Of a stretch of DNA of 64,000 nt, positions 16,285-24,729 are shown piece by piece (within the stretch, counting starts at the first letter, position 1; each line of letters opens with the position of its first letter). The stretch lies in NCBI RefSeq assembly GCF_003814705.1, contig NZ_RKRA01000001.1, positions 1,426,001-1,490,000 on the forward strand. Reading direction: 5' to 3'. The translations under genes were made by a program, and so were the position numbers. Under the pieces are notes generated by a model. It had not been told where the DNA came from, made no database searches, and saw only the letters and a list, made by a program, of their open reading frames with translations. Origin of the DNA: Georgenia muralis (GTDB lineage: Bacteria; Actinomycetota; Actinomycetes; Actinomycetales; Actinomycetaceae).

Positions 16285-17672
16285 ACCTCCTGCCCGCCGC
16301 CGTGGCCGAGGTCATCTACCTCGCCGCCGCCGTCTGTTTCATCCTCGCGCTCAAGGGCCTGTCGTCCCCGCGTGGCGCCCGCCGGGGCAACCTCCTCGGC
16401 GCGCTCGGCGCGGCGATCGCCGTGGTCACGGTGCTGCTCTCCACGGACTTCCGCGGCGCCAACCTCGCCTTCGTCCTCGGCTCGGTCGGCATCGGCTCCG
16501 CCGTCGCCGTGCCCGCCGCGCGGCGGGTCAAGATGACCGAGATGCCGCAGCTCGTCGCCATCTTCAACGGTGTGGGCGGTGGCGCTGCCGCCGTCGTCGG
16601 CGTCATCGAGCTCGCCGAGTGGATGGGGACCGAGCCCGGCGCCGTCGCGACGACGGCGACCGCGTTCGCGATCCTCGTCGGCTCGACGTCCCTCCTCGGC
16701 TCGATCCTCACCTACTTCAAGCTGCAGGGGACCATCACCTCGCGGCCGATCGTCGTGCCGTTCGCTGCGCCGCTCATGGTCGCGGCGCTGGTCGCCGGCG
16801 TCGGGGTGGGGGTCGCGGTGGCCCTCACCGGCAACGTGTGGCTCGGCGTCGTCCTCATGGCCGTCGGCCTGGCCTTCGGCGCGCTGCTCGTCCTGCCGGT
16901 CGGCGGGGCGGACGTGCCGATCGTCATCTCCCTGCTCAACGCCTTCACCGGCCTGACGGTGGCGGCGTCCGGGTGGGCGATGTCCAACACCCTGCTGCTG
17001 GTGGCCGGCACGCTCGTCGGCGCGTCCGGCTCGATCCTCACCATCGCCATGGCGACGGCGATGGGCCGCTCGGTGACGGGCATCCTCTTCGGGGCCCTCA
17101 AGGGCGGCTCCACGGCCGGGTCCACGCAGACCTCGGACCGCCCCGTCCGCCGCGCGCAGGCCGAGGACGTCGCCATCACCCTCGCCTACGCCAACAAGGT
17201 CGTCGTCGTCCCCGGCTACGGCCTGGCGGTGGCGCAGGCCCAGCACGTCGTCGCCGAGCTCGTCACGGCTCTGCGGGCCCGCGGCGTGGACGCCGTCTAC
17301 GGCATCCACCCGGTGGCCGGGCGCATGCCCGGGCACATGAACGTCCTCCTCGCCGAGGCGAACGTGCCCTACGAGCTCCTCGTCGAGGCCGACGACATCA
17401 ACGCCGCCATGCCCTCGACCGACGTCGTCGTCGTCGTGGGGGCGAACGACGTGGTCAACCCCGCGGCCCGGACCGACCCGGGCGCGCCGATCTACGGCAT
17501 GCCGATCATCAACGCCGACCAGGCCGGCCAGACGATCTTCCTCAAGCGCTCCATGCGGCCCGGGTTCGCGGGCATCGAGAACGAGCTCCTCTTCTCGGAG
17601 AAGACGCAGGTCCTCTTCGGTGACGCCAAGGAGTCCCTCACGAACGTGGTGGGTGCGCTCAAGGAGGTCTAG
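16281..17672 (+). CDS. pntB: NAD(P) transhydrogenase subunit beta
   Basis: A protein of 463 residues. About nine hydrophobic segments (membrane part of dII) are followed by the soluble NADP(H)-binding dIII domain. dIII is marked by VVVPGYGLAVAQAQH, GIHPVAGRMPGHMNVLLAEA, DVVVVVGANDVVNPAA and the KRSMRPGFAGIENELLF loop. The protein is full length. It is the last gene of the operon; a bidirectional hairpin at 17707-17738 closes the unit. Confidence 0.95.
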   Translation: MNLLPAAVAEVIYLAAAVCFILALKGLSSPRGARRGNLLGALGAAIAVVTVLLSTDFRGANLAFVLGSVGIGSAVAVPAARRVKMTEMPQLVAIFNGVGGGAAAVVGVIELAEWMGTEPGAVATTATAFAILVGSTSLLGSILTYFKLQGTITSRPIVVPFAAPLMVAALVAGVGVGVAVALTGNVWLGVVLMAVGLAFGALLVLPVGGADVPIVISLLNAFTGLTVAASGWAMSNTLLLVAGTLVGASGSILTIAMATAMGRSVTGILFGALKGGSTAGSTQTSDRPVRRAQAEDVAITLAYANKVVVVPGYGLAVAQAQHVVAELVTALRARGVDAVYGIHPVAGRMPGHMNVLLAEANVPYELLVEADDINAAMPSTDVVVVVGANDVVNPAARTDPGAPIYGMPIINADQAGQTIFLKRSMRPGFAGIENELLFSEKTQVLFGDAKESLTNVVGALKEV

Positions 17673-17706
17673 CCGGTCGCGGCCCGGCCGGCCGTGACCA
17701 GCAGGG

Positions 17707-17738
17707 TGGAGCCCTGGTCCTGTCGGATCAGGGCTCCA
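17707..17738. terminator. bidirectional terminator between pntB and the solute-binding gene
   Basis: TGGAGCCCTG and CAGGGCTCCA form a perfect 10-bp stem around a 12-base loop. The right arm lies inside the last codons of the convergent solute-binding gene. There is no T-run. Confidence 0.6.
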
Positions 17739-19200
17739 TCGCCGTGTTGGCGGCGTCCTGCGCCCGGGCGAGCGCCGCCGGCACGGGCGCGAGTCCGACG
17801 TACATCTCGCCGAGGACCGGCGTCAGCGCCGCCAGCCCGGCCCGGACCCGGGGGCCGGACGGTGCGGGCACCGCGGCGTCGAGCTCGAAGAACGGTGCCA
17901 CGTCGACACCCTGCTCGGACCAGTGCTCGACGAAGGCGTCCGTCGCGCCCACCGTGGCGGGCGGGGCGACACCCTGCCCGGCGAGCGCGGCCTGACCGTC
18001 GGCCGAGCCGAGCCACCGCAGCACCGCCACCGCGGCGCCCTCGTCCTCCGTCGCAGCGTTGCCGACGGCGGCGACGCCGTCGACCACCGCGACCCGCCCC
18101 TCAGGACCGGCCACCAGCGGGGCGAGCGCCCACGGTCCGCGCGCCGACTCGGCGACGGCCCGCAGGTCCGCTGCACCGGACTGGAGGAGCGCGAGGCGCC
18201 CTCCGGTGAACTGGTCCACCGCGGAGGGGCCGCCGGCGACGACGGGCGGTGCGGTGCGGTGCCGGGTGACCATGTCGACGAGGTAGCCGAAGGTCTGCTC
18301 ACCCCGTGCCGAGGCGAAGGCGAACTCGCCCTCGGCCATGAGGGCGGCGTCGTTCTGGGCGAGGAAGGAGCCGGCGATCGCGAGGAGGTCGCCCTGCGCG
18401 TCGAAGCCGTAGGTGGCCGGGGCGGCGGGGTCGAAGCCCTCGTCGTCGGCGCGTCGTCCGGAGGAGTCGGTTGTCAGGGCGCGCGCGGCGTCGAGCAGGG
18501 TGTCGTCCGGGGCGGGCGGGTCGCCGTCGTCGGTGGTGTCCTCGGTGGGCGGGTCGCCGCCGTCGGTGGGCGGGTCGTCGTCGGTGGGGTCCTCGGTGGG
18601 CGGGTCCTCGCCGGCGTCGTCCCCGTCGGTGCGGCTCCCGCTCGCCCCCGTCGTGGCGGCGCCGGCCGCCGGGGCCCAGGTGAGCTCCTCGACGTCCACC
18701 CCGGTCGACTCCACCATCTCCACGTCGTAGTACAGCGCGACGGGGTCCCACAGCTGCGGCACCCCCCAGACCGTGCCGTCGCGGCTGAAGAGGTCGGTGA
18801 CGACGCCGACCCACTCGTCGTGCTCGTCGCCCAGGGCGGCTCCGACGTCGACGAGGGCACCCTCCTCGGCGTAGCGCGCGTAGCCGGCGCCGTCGGCCCA
18901 GAAGAGGTCGGCCATCTCCCCGGCCGCGAGGTCCGTCTCCACCCGGTCCCAGTACTCCGCACGCGGCACGACCTCGACCTCGACGCGGATGTCGGGCTGC
19001 TCGGTCATGAACGCGTCGAAGGACTCCGCGTAGGCACGGGCGGCGGCGGCGTCCCACACGCGCAGGGTGACGCTGGCCGAGCCGTCGTCGGTGGGGGCGG
19101 CCAGCCCGGCGTCACCCGCCTCCGTGGTGCACGCGGCGAGGGCGAGCGCGCTCCCCGCGACCGCCGCGGCCGTGCCACGGGGGCGACGGGGGGATCTCAT
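17728..19200 (-). CDS. ABC transporter solute-binding lipoprotein (family 1) with acidic insert
   Basis: A protein of 490 residues. A signal peptide ends in the lipobox LAAC (Cys24), and the family-1 (sugar-type) binding fold follows: VTLRVWDAAAARAY, YWDRVETDLAAGEMADLFWADG, GTVWGVPQLWDPVALYYDVEMVESTGVD and a GGRLALLQSG hinge segment. Where relatives have a short loop before the DAAxxLT helix, this protein carries a repetitive Asp/Pro/Thr/Glu insert (about residues 177-233). ATG 19200 is preceded by AGGAG. No permease or ATPase gene is nearby, so it is an orphan component. The ligand is unknown; a sugar or oligosaccharide is likely by family. Confidence 0.87.
   Translation of the reverse strand: MRSPRRPRGTAAAVAGSALALAACTTEAGDAGLAAPTDDGSASVTLRVWDAAAARAYAESFDAFMTEQPDIRVEVEVVPRAEYWDRVETDLAAGEMADLFWADGAGYARYAEEGALVDVGAALGDEHDEWVGVVTDLFSRDGTVWGVPQLWDPVALYYDVEMVESTGVDVEELTWAPAAGAATTGASGSRTDGDDAGEDPPTEDPTDDDPPTDGGDPPTEDTTDDGDPPAPDDTLLDAARALTTDSSGRRADDEGFDPAAPATYGFDAQGDLLAIAGSFLAQNDAALMAEGEFAFASARGEQTFGYLVDMVTRHRTAPPVVAGGPSAVDQFTGGRLALLQSGAADLRAVAESARGPWALAPLVAGPEGRVAVVDGVAAVGNAATEDEGAAVAVLRWLGSADGQAALAGQGVAPPATVGATDAFVEHWSEQGVDVAPFFELDAAVPAPSGPRVRAGLAALTPVLGEMYVGLAPVPAALARAQDAANTAMEP
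18502..18630 (-). repeat. in-frame low-complexity repeat inside the solute-binding gene
   Basis: GGTGGGCGGGTC-type repeats encode DPPTEDPTDD/DPPTDGG/DPPTEDTTDDG blocks. They interrupt an otherwise normal binding-protein fold and keep the frame. Confidence 0.8.
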
Positions 19201-19374
19201 CGGTGCCACTCCTGTTGCGGGCTCGGCGCTCCCGGGTCGGTGCCGGGATCGGGGCGCCTCCGGCAGGTTATCGTCCGGTACGCGCTCCGTCATAGATACG
19301 TCAAGGACCGGAATCGTTTCGTGACCTGCAGGGGGGTGGCACAGTAGGCGCACACGACGACGAGGTGGCAGGCA

Positions 19375-22293
19375 ATGACGCTCACGCTGGACCCCACCGC
19401 CCTGGCGGGACTGTCGGCCGCCGGCGGCCCCGACCACGTCTCCACCGCGCTGGTGGACCGGGTGCGCCTCGCGCACGACGCGTCGCACTACCTCCTCACG
19501 CCGAAGGCCGTGGTCACCGCGACGTCGCCCGAGCAGGTCGCGGCGGTCATGGCCGCCGCCACCCGTGCGCGCACGCCGCTGACGTTCCGCGCCGGGGGGA
19601 CGTCCCTGTCGGGACAGGCCTCGACCGACTCGGTCCTCGTCGACGTCCGGCGTCACCAGGCGCGGGTGGAGGTGCTCGACGACGGCGCCCGGGTGCGCTG
19701 CCAGCCCGGCGCGGTCCTGCGCCGGGTCAACGCCGCCCTCGCCCCGCACGGCCGCCGCCTCGGTCCCGACCCCGCGAGCGAGATCGCCTGCACCCTCGGC
19801 GGCATCGTCTCGAACAACTCCTCAGGCATGACGTCGGGCACGACGATGACGGCGTACCGCACCCTGGACTCGATGGTCCTCGTCCTGCCCGGCGGCACGG
19901 TCGTGGACACCGGCCCGCCCGACGCCGACGAGCGTCTGCGTGCCCTCGAGCCGGACCTCCACGCCGGGCTGGCGCGGCTGCGCGACCGCGTGCGCGTCGA
20001 CGCCGGGCTCCGGGCGAAGGTCGAGCACCAGTTCTCGATGAAGAACACGATGGGCTACGCCCTCAACGCCTTTCTCGACCACGACCGCCCGGCCGACATC
20101 CTCGCCCACCTCGTCGTCGGTGCGGAGGGCACGCTCGCCTACATCGCCGAGGTCACCCTGCGCACGGTGCCCGCCCAGCCGCACGCGGCGACCGCGCTGT
20201 GCGTCTTCGAGACCATCGACGCGGCCACCGACGCGATCATCCCGCTCACCGCGGCCGGCGCGGACGCCGTCGAGCTCCTCGACGCGTCGTCCCTGCGCGT
20301 CTCCCAGCGTGACCCCAAGGCGCCCGAGGTCATGCGCGCGCTCGCGGTGCGTGACCACACCGCCCTGCTCGTGGAGGTCCAGGACCACACGGCCGAGGGC
20401 CTGGCGGCCCTGACCGCCGGGCTGCGCCCGGTCATCGGGGGCCTGGCGCTGAGCGCCCCGGCCGAGCTCACCACCGACCCGGTCGCCCGCGGCCGGATGT
20501 GGGTGACCCGCAAGGTCCTCTACGCCGCCGTCGCCGGTGCCCGGCCGCAGGGCACCACGGCGCTGCTGGAGGACATCGTCGTCCCGCCGCCGGCCCTGCC
20601 CGCGACCGTCCGGGACCTGGGGGTGCTCCTCGCCCGGTACGGCTACGACGACGCGGTGATCTTCGGCCACGCCAAGGACGCGAACCTGCACTTCCAGATC
20701 AACCCGCACCTCGACGTGGCCGCCGAGCTGGACGCCTACGCCGCGTTCACCGAGGACCTCGTCGATCTCATCCTCGGGGCGGACGGCTCGCTCAAGGCCG
20801 AGCACGGCACCGGGCGGATCATGGCGCCGTACGTGCGCCGTCAGTTCGGCGACGAGCTGTACGAGGTCATGCGCGAGGTCAAGGCCCTGTGCGACCCGGC
20901 CGGGATCCTCAACCCCGGCGTGGTCCTGGACGACGACCCCGAGGCGCACCTGAAGAACCTCAAGCTCTTCCCGGCCGCCCACCCCGAGCTCGACCGGTGC
21001 GTCGAGTGCGGCTACTGCGAGCCCGTGTGCCCCTCGCGGAACACCACGACGACGCCGCGGCAGCGCATCGTCCTGCTGCGCGAGATGGCGGTCTCGACGC
21101 CGCAGCGGCGGGCCGAGCTCGAGGACGAGTACACCTACCAGGCCGTGCACACCTGCGCCGCCGACTCGCTGTGCGTGACGGCGTGCCCGGTGGGCATCGA
21201 CACCGGGAAGGTCATGAAGTCCTTCCGTGCCGCGTCACGGCCGCTGCCGGTCCGCACGGCCGGCGCGCTCGCAGCCGGGGCGTGGGGCCCGGCCACCACG
21301 GCCATCCGTGGCGCGCTGCGGGTCGCCGGTGCGGTGCCGACGCCGGTCCTGCGGGGCCTCACGGCGGGGGTGCGGGCCGTGGCGGGGGAGACCCTGCGGG
21401 ACTGGATCCCGCAGGTCGGCGACGACCTGCCCGGGCCGGGCGGCCCCCGTCGGGCCCTGGCCGCCGCGTCCCCGGCGGTCGTGGCCGGGGCCGGAGCCGG
21501 CCCCGGAGCCCGACCGGGGCCGGGCGCCGGTCCGGACGGCACCGGGACGGCGGACGTCGTGTTCTTCCCGGCGTGCATCGGCTCGATCTTCGCCGCCGAG
21601 GGCGGTGGGGACGGCGCCGGGGCGGCGTTCCTGCGCCTGTGCGAGCGGGCAGGGCTGCGCGTCGCGGTGCCCGAGGGGATCGACTCCCTGTGCTGCGGCA
21701 CCGTGTGGGAGTCCAAGGGCCTGACCGACGGCGCCGCCGCCATGGCCGCCCGCGTCGCGGCCTCGGTGTGGCGGCTGACGCGGGGCGGTCGGGTGCCGCT
21801 GGTGTCGGACGCCTCGAGCTGCAGCCACGGCCTGGCAGGCATCGGCAAGCACCTCACCGGGACCGCCGCCGAGAGGTGGGGCCGGGTGCGCACGGTCGAC
21901 GCCGTGACGTTCACCCGCGAGGAGGTGCTGCCACGTCTGGCCGTCGAGCCGTCCCGGCGCGTGCCCACCCTCGCGCTGCACCCCACGTGCTCGGTCGTCC
22001 ACCTCGGCGCCGTGGAGGACCTCACCGAGGTCGCCCGCGCGGCCGCGACCGACGTGACGGTCCCCGTCGCGTGGGGGTGCTGCGGCACCGCGGGCGACCG
22101 GGGCATGCTCCACCCCGAGCTCACCGCCGGCGCGACCGAGGCCCAGGCGGCCGAGATCGCCACGCTCGAGCGTGACCAGGGGCCGTTCGCGGCCTACGCC
22201 TCCTGCAACCGCACCTGCGAGATGGGCATGACCGCCGCCACCGGCCGCCCGTACCGCCACGTCCTCGAGGTACTCGAGGAGGTCACCCGGTAG
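19375..22293 (+). CDS. FAD-linked 2-hydroxyacid (D-lactate type) dehydrogenase fused to Fe-S/CCG domains
   Basis: A protein of 972 residues with three modules. First is an FAD-binding PCMH domain (about 40-200; FRAGGTSLSGQ, LGGIVSNNSSGM). Next is FAD_oxidase_C (about 290-530; FGHAKDANLHFQIN, KAEHGTGRIMAPYV). Last is a ferredoxin-like part with Cys542, 545, 548, 552 (CVECGYCEPVCPS) and a second motif CAADSLCVTACP in which the usual second Cys is Asp. Then come GlpC-type CCG segments (SLCCGTVWESKG, HPTCSVVHLG, WGCCGTAGDRG). It should oxidise D-lactate or another D-2-hydroxyacid and feed electrons to the respiratory chain at the membrane. The ribosome site (GGTGG) is modest. Confidence 0.92.
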   Translation: MTLTLDPTALAGLSAAGGPDHVSTALVDRVRLAHDASHYLLTPKAVVTATSPEQVAAVMAAATRARTPLTFRAGGTSLSGQASTDSVLVDVRRHQARVEVLDDGARVRCQPGAVLRRVNAALAPHGRRLGPDPASEIACTLGGIVSNNSSGMTSGTTMTAYRTLDSMVLVLPGGTVVDTGPPDADERLRALEPDLHAGLARLRDRVRVDAGLRAKVEHQFSMKNTMGYALNAFLDHDRPADILAHLVVGAEGTLAYIAEVTLRTVPAQPHAATALCVFETIDAATDAIIPLTAAGADAVELLDASSLRVSQRDPKAPEVMRALAVRDHTALLVEVQDHTAEGLAALTAGLRPVIGGLALSAPAELTTDPVARGRMWVTRKVLYAAVAGARPQGTTALLEDIVVPPPALPATVRDLGVLLARYGYDDAVIFGHAKDANLHFQINPHLDVAAELDAYAAFTEDLVDLILGADGSLKAEHGTGRIMAPYVRRQFGDELYEVMREVKALCDPAGILNPGVVLDDDPEAHLKNLKLFPAAHPELDRCVECGYCEPVCPSRNTTTTPRQRIVLLREMAVSTPQRRAELEDEYTYQAVHTCAADSLCVTACPVGIDTGKVMKSFRAASRPLPVRTAGALAAGAWGPATTAIRGALRVAGAVPTPVLRGLTAGVRAVAGETLRDWIPQVGDDLPGPGGPRRALAAASPAVVAGAGAGPGARPGPGAGPDGTGTADVVFFPACIGSIFAAEGGGDGAGAAFLRLCERAGLRVAVPEGIDSLCCGTVWESKGLTDGAAAMAARVAASVWRLTRGGRVPLVSDASSCSHGLAGIGKHLTGTAAERWGRVRTVDAVTFTREEVLPRLAVEPSRRVPTLALHPTCSVVHLGAVEDLTEVARAAATDVTVPVAWGCCGTAGDRGMLHPELTAGATEAQAAEIATLERDQGPFAAYASCNRTCEMGMTAATGRPYRHVLEVLEEVTR

Positions 22294-22298
22294 CGCCG

Positions 22299-22361
22299 CG
22301 CCACCCACGAGTCGGCTCGCGCCACCCACGAGTCGGCTCGCGCCACCCACGAGTCGGCCTC
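22299..22361. repeat. three tandem 21-bp repeats between convergent genes
   Basis: CGCCACCCACGAGTCGGCTC-type units begin at 22299, 22320 and 22341; the first two are identical and the last diverges at its end. They fill the gap between the dehydrogenase stop and the SprT-like stop. Confidence 0.9.
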
Positions 22362-23262
22362 ACCCGGGCGGGCGGACCGGCTCGACGTACTCGAACGGCA
22401 CCGTGAGGACGCCGCGCCCCGCCCGCACGTGGTACCTCGTCCGCGCGCTCTTGACCACCGCGCCCTCGACTCCGTGGTACCGGCCCGGCGCCGTGAGTCG
22501 GACGGTCCAACCCGGCCCCAGGCCGCCGCTCGCGGCCCGCACCGCGAGGCGCATCTCGGGGGTGAGCGGCGGGTCCGCGATCTCGGGCGGCGGCTCCTCC
22601 ACCCGCCACCGCCGGCCGTCGTCGTCGAGCACCCAGTCCTCGCCGTCGGCCTCGAGCTGGTCGTGCACCCACCAGGGCTCGCCCGTCCGGCGGCTCGTCT
22701 CGGTGCCGCCGCGCCCGGCGAGCGCGTCGGCGTAGAGCTCGGCCGCCCGGCGCCGCCGGCTCCCGGCCAGCGCATTGAGCAGCTCGCGCTCGTACCGCTG
22801 GCCCATCGGCACCTGACGCCCGTGGAAGGTCCACCGGAGAAGGAGGTCGGGGTTGAAGGACGGGTCGCAGCGCGCGCAGCTCGACGGGCGGGCGGGGCGG
22901 CGGTGCCGGTCGAAGGCGTGACCGCGCGGGCACACCCCGCGCCAGGGCGCCGGTGCGCGCGGGGCCTCCGCATCGACGAGGCGGGAGCCGGAGCAGCCGA
23001 GGGCCAGTGCCTTCGCCCGCCAGACCGCGTCGTGGCCGTGCTTGGGCCCGACCAGTGCGTGGGCGATCTCATGCAGGACCGTGTCCCGCACCTGCTCGAC
23101 GTCGTAGAGCGACATGAGGTGCCGCGAGACCGAGATCGTCCGACGGTCGAAACGGCACACCCCCGCACGCCGCTTGGCACCGTCGAGGGTGAACGCCCAC
23201 GACGTCAGGCCGTGCCGGTCCATGAGCTCCCGGCCCAGCGCCACCACCTCCCGCAGGTCCAT
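22360..23262 (-). CDS. SprT-like zinc metalloprotease domain protein
   Basis: A protein of 300 residues. The SprT-like N-terminal domain has the zinc motif HEIAH (His64, Glu65, His68) followed by KHGHDAVW. A CPRGH...CARC motif around residues 120-145 is the expected zinc ribbon. The C-terminal half (WVHDQLEADGEDWVLDDDGRRWRV ... GWTVRLTAPGRYHGVEGAVVKS) is a separate beta-rich domain I cannot name. Relatives (Spartan/SprT) process DNA-protein crosslinks or are uncharacterised; here the function is inferred only from the fold. ATG 23262 follows GGGAGGGAG, and an alternative upstream start is not needed. Confidence 0.85.
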   Translation of the reverse strand: MDLREVVALGRELMDRHGLTSWAFTLDGAKRRAGVCRFDRRTISVSRHLMSLYDVEQVRDTVLHEIAHALVGPKHGHDAVWRAKALALGCSGSRLVDAEAPRAPAPWRGVCPRGHAFDRHRRPARPSSCARCDPSFNPDLLLRWTFHGRQVPMGQRYERELLNALAGSRRRRAAELYADALAGRGGTETSRRTGEPWWVHDQLEADGEDWVLDDDGRRWRVEEPPPEIADPPLTPEMRLAVRAASGGLGPGWTVRLTAPGRYHGVEGAVVKSARTRYHVRAGRGVLTVPFEYVEPVRPPG

Positions 23263-23425
23263 CGCCGCTCCCTCCCTCGTTCCCGCTGAGAGGAGGTTAC
23301 GGGGCGCTACCGACACCGGCTCCGACCCTGCGGTGCGCCGCACGGGTGGCTGTGGACGAGCCGCCCTGTGGGCAGTCCCACGCCTCGACCCGGAAGGAGC
23401 GCTCCGTCCGCGGTGTTCTCCCGGT

Positions 23426-24724
23426 ATGACCCCCACCGCGCCGGCCCGGACCGCCCAGCAGCGTCAGGGTGGGCAGCGTCAGGACGCAGCGTGGCAGGAG
23501 GGAGCTCGCCGGCGCGCGACGCTCACGGACGGCCGGCGCCGGGCGGACGTCGTCGTCGTGGGGGCCGGTCAGGCCGGGCTCTCGGCTGCCTACCACCTGC
23601 GCCGTCTCGGGCTCGTCCCGGCCACGGACCCGACCGGTCCCGCCGCCACCGCCCCGGCCGTCACCGGTACCGCGGCAGATCGTCCCGCGGCCGCCGGGTT
23701 CGCAGTCGGCGGCGGCGCGCTGGGGTGGCCCCCCGGCGGTGCGGGCACCTACGTCGTCCTCGACGCCGAGGCCGGGCCGGGAGGGGCGTGGCGCCACCGG
23801 TGGCGGTCCCTGCGCATGGCGACGGTCAACGGCATCCACGACCTGCCGGGCGCGCCCCAGCCGACGGTCGATCCCGCCGAGCCGTCCGCGGAGGCCCTCC
23901 CGCGATACTTCGCGGACTACGAGAGCGCCTTCGAGCTGCCGGTCCTGCGGCCCGTGTCCGTACGGTCGGTCCACCGCGCCGGCGCCGACCTCCTCCTCGA
24001 CACCGACGCCGGGACCTGGCTCGCCGGCGCCGTCGTCAACGCCACGGGTACGTGGACCCGGCCCTTCTGGCCCCGCTACCCCGGTCAGGAGAGCTTCGCC
24101 GGACGTCAGCTCCACGTGGCCGACTACGTCTCTGCCGAGGAGCTCGCCGGGAAGCACGTCGTCGTCGTGGGTGGCGGGATCTCCGCCGTCCAGCTTCTCG
24201 AGGAGATCTCCCGGGTGACCACCACGTCGTGGTTCACGCGGCGCGAACCCCTCTGGCGCGACGAGGAGTTCGACGCCGACGCGGGCCGTCGGGCCGTCGC
24301 CCTGGTCGAGGAGCGCGTGCGGCAGGGTTTGCCGCCGGCCAGCGTCGTCTCCGTCACGGGGCTCATCTGGCGCCGCGAGCTCCGTGCCGCAGCTACCCGG
24401 GGTGTCCTGGACCGCCGGCCGATGTTCACCCGGATCGAGCCCCGTGGCGTCCGGGCGGCCGACGGGACGTTCCAGCCCGCGGACGTCATCGTGTGGGCCA
24501 CGGGCTTCCGTGCCGCGCTCGACCACCTCGCGCCGCTCGGCCTGCGCTCGCCCGGGGGCGGGATCGTCATGGCCGGCACGCAGGTCGCGTCCGAACCCCG
24601 CATCCACCTCGTGGGCTACGGGCCGTCGTCGTCGACCGTGGGTGCGAACCGCGCAGGCCGCGACGCCGCACGTGCGCTCGTCGGACGTCTGGCCGGGCGA
24701 CGCCGCGCGGTGGTGGGAGGCTGA
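23426..24724 (+). CDS. flavin-containing monooxygenase-like NAD(P)/FAD oxidoreductase
   Basis: A protein of 432 residues with the FAD motif GAGQAG (46-51), a second dinucleotide motif VVVVGGGISAVQLLEE (NADPH) and ATGF near the C-terminus. This is the architecture of FMO/CzcO-like group-B monooxygenases. Between the first helix and the second strand of the FAD domain there is a Pro/Ala/Thr/Gly-rich insertion of roughly 45 residues (about 62-108). The first about 40 residues are a hydrophilic, Gln/Arg-rich leader. The next gene starts five bases after the stop, so the two are probably co-transcribed. Confidence 0.83.
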   Translation: MTPTAPARTAQQRQGGQRQDAAWQEGARRRATLTDGRRRADVVVVGAGQAGLSAAYHLRRLGLVPATDPTGPAATAPAVTGTAADRPAAAGFAVGGGALGWPPGGAGTYVVLDAEAGPGGAWRHRWRSLRMATVNGIHDLPGAPQPTVDPAEPSAEALPRYFADYESAFELPVLRPVSVRSVHRAGADLLLDTDAGTWLAGAVVNATGTWTRPFWPRYPGQESFAGRQLHVADYVSAEELAGKHVVVVGGGISAVQLLEEISRVTTTSWFTRREPLWRDEEFDADAGRRAVALVEERVRQGLPPASVVSVTGLIWRRELRAAATRGVLDRRPMFTRIEPRGVRAADGTFQPADVIVWATGFRAALDHLAPLGLRSPGGGIVMAGTQVASEPRIHLVGYGPSSSTVGANRAGRDAARALVGRLAGRRRAVVGG

Positions 24725-24729
24725 GCCCC

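Noticed and set aside
17728-19749. 673-residue version of the solute-binding protein starting at 19749
   Set aside because: The true start at 19200 has an AGGAG site and begins the lipoprotein signal; the upstream extension is antisense to the FAD dehydrogenase gene.
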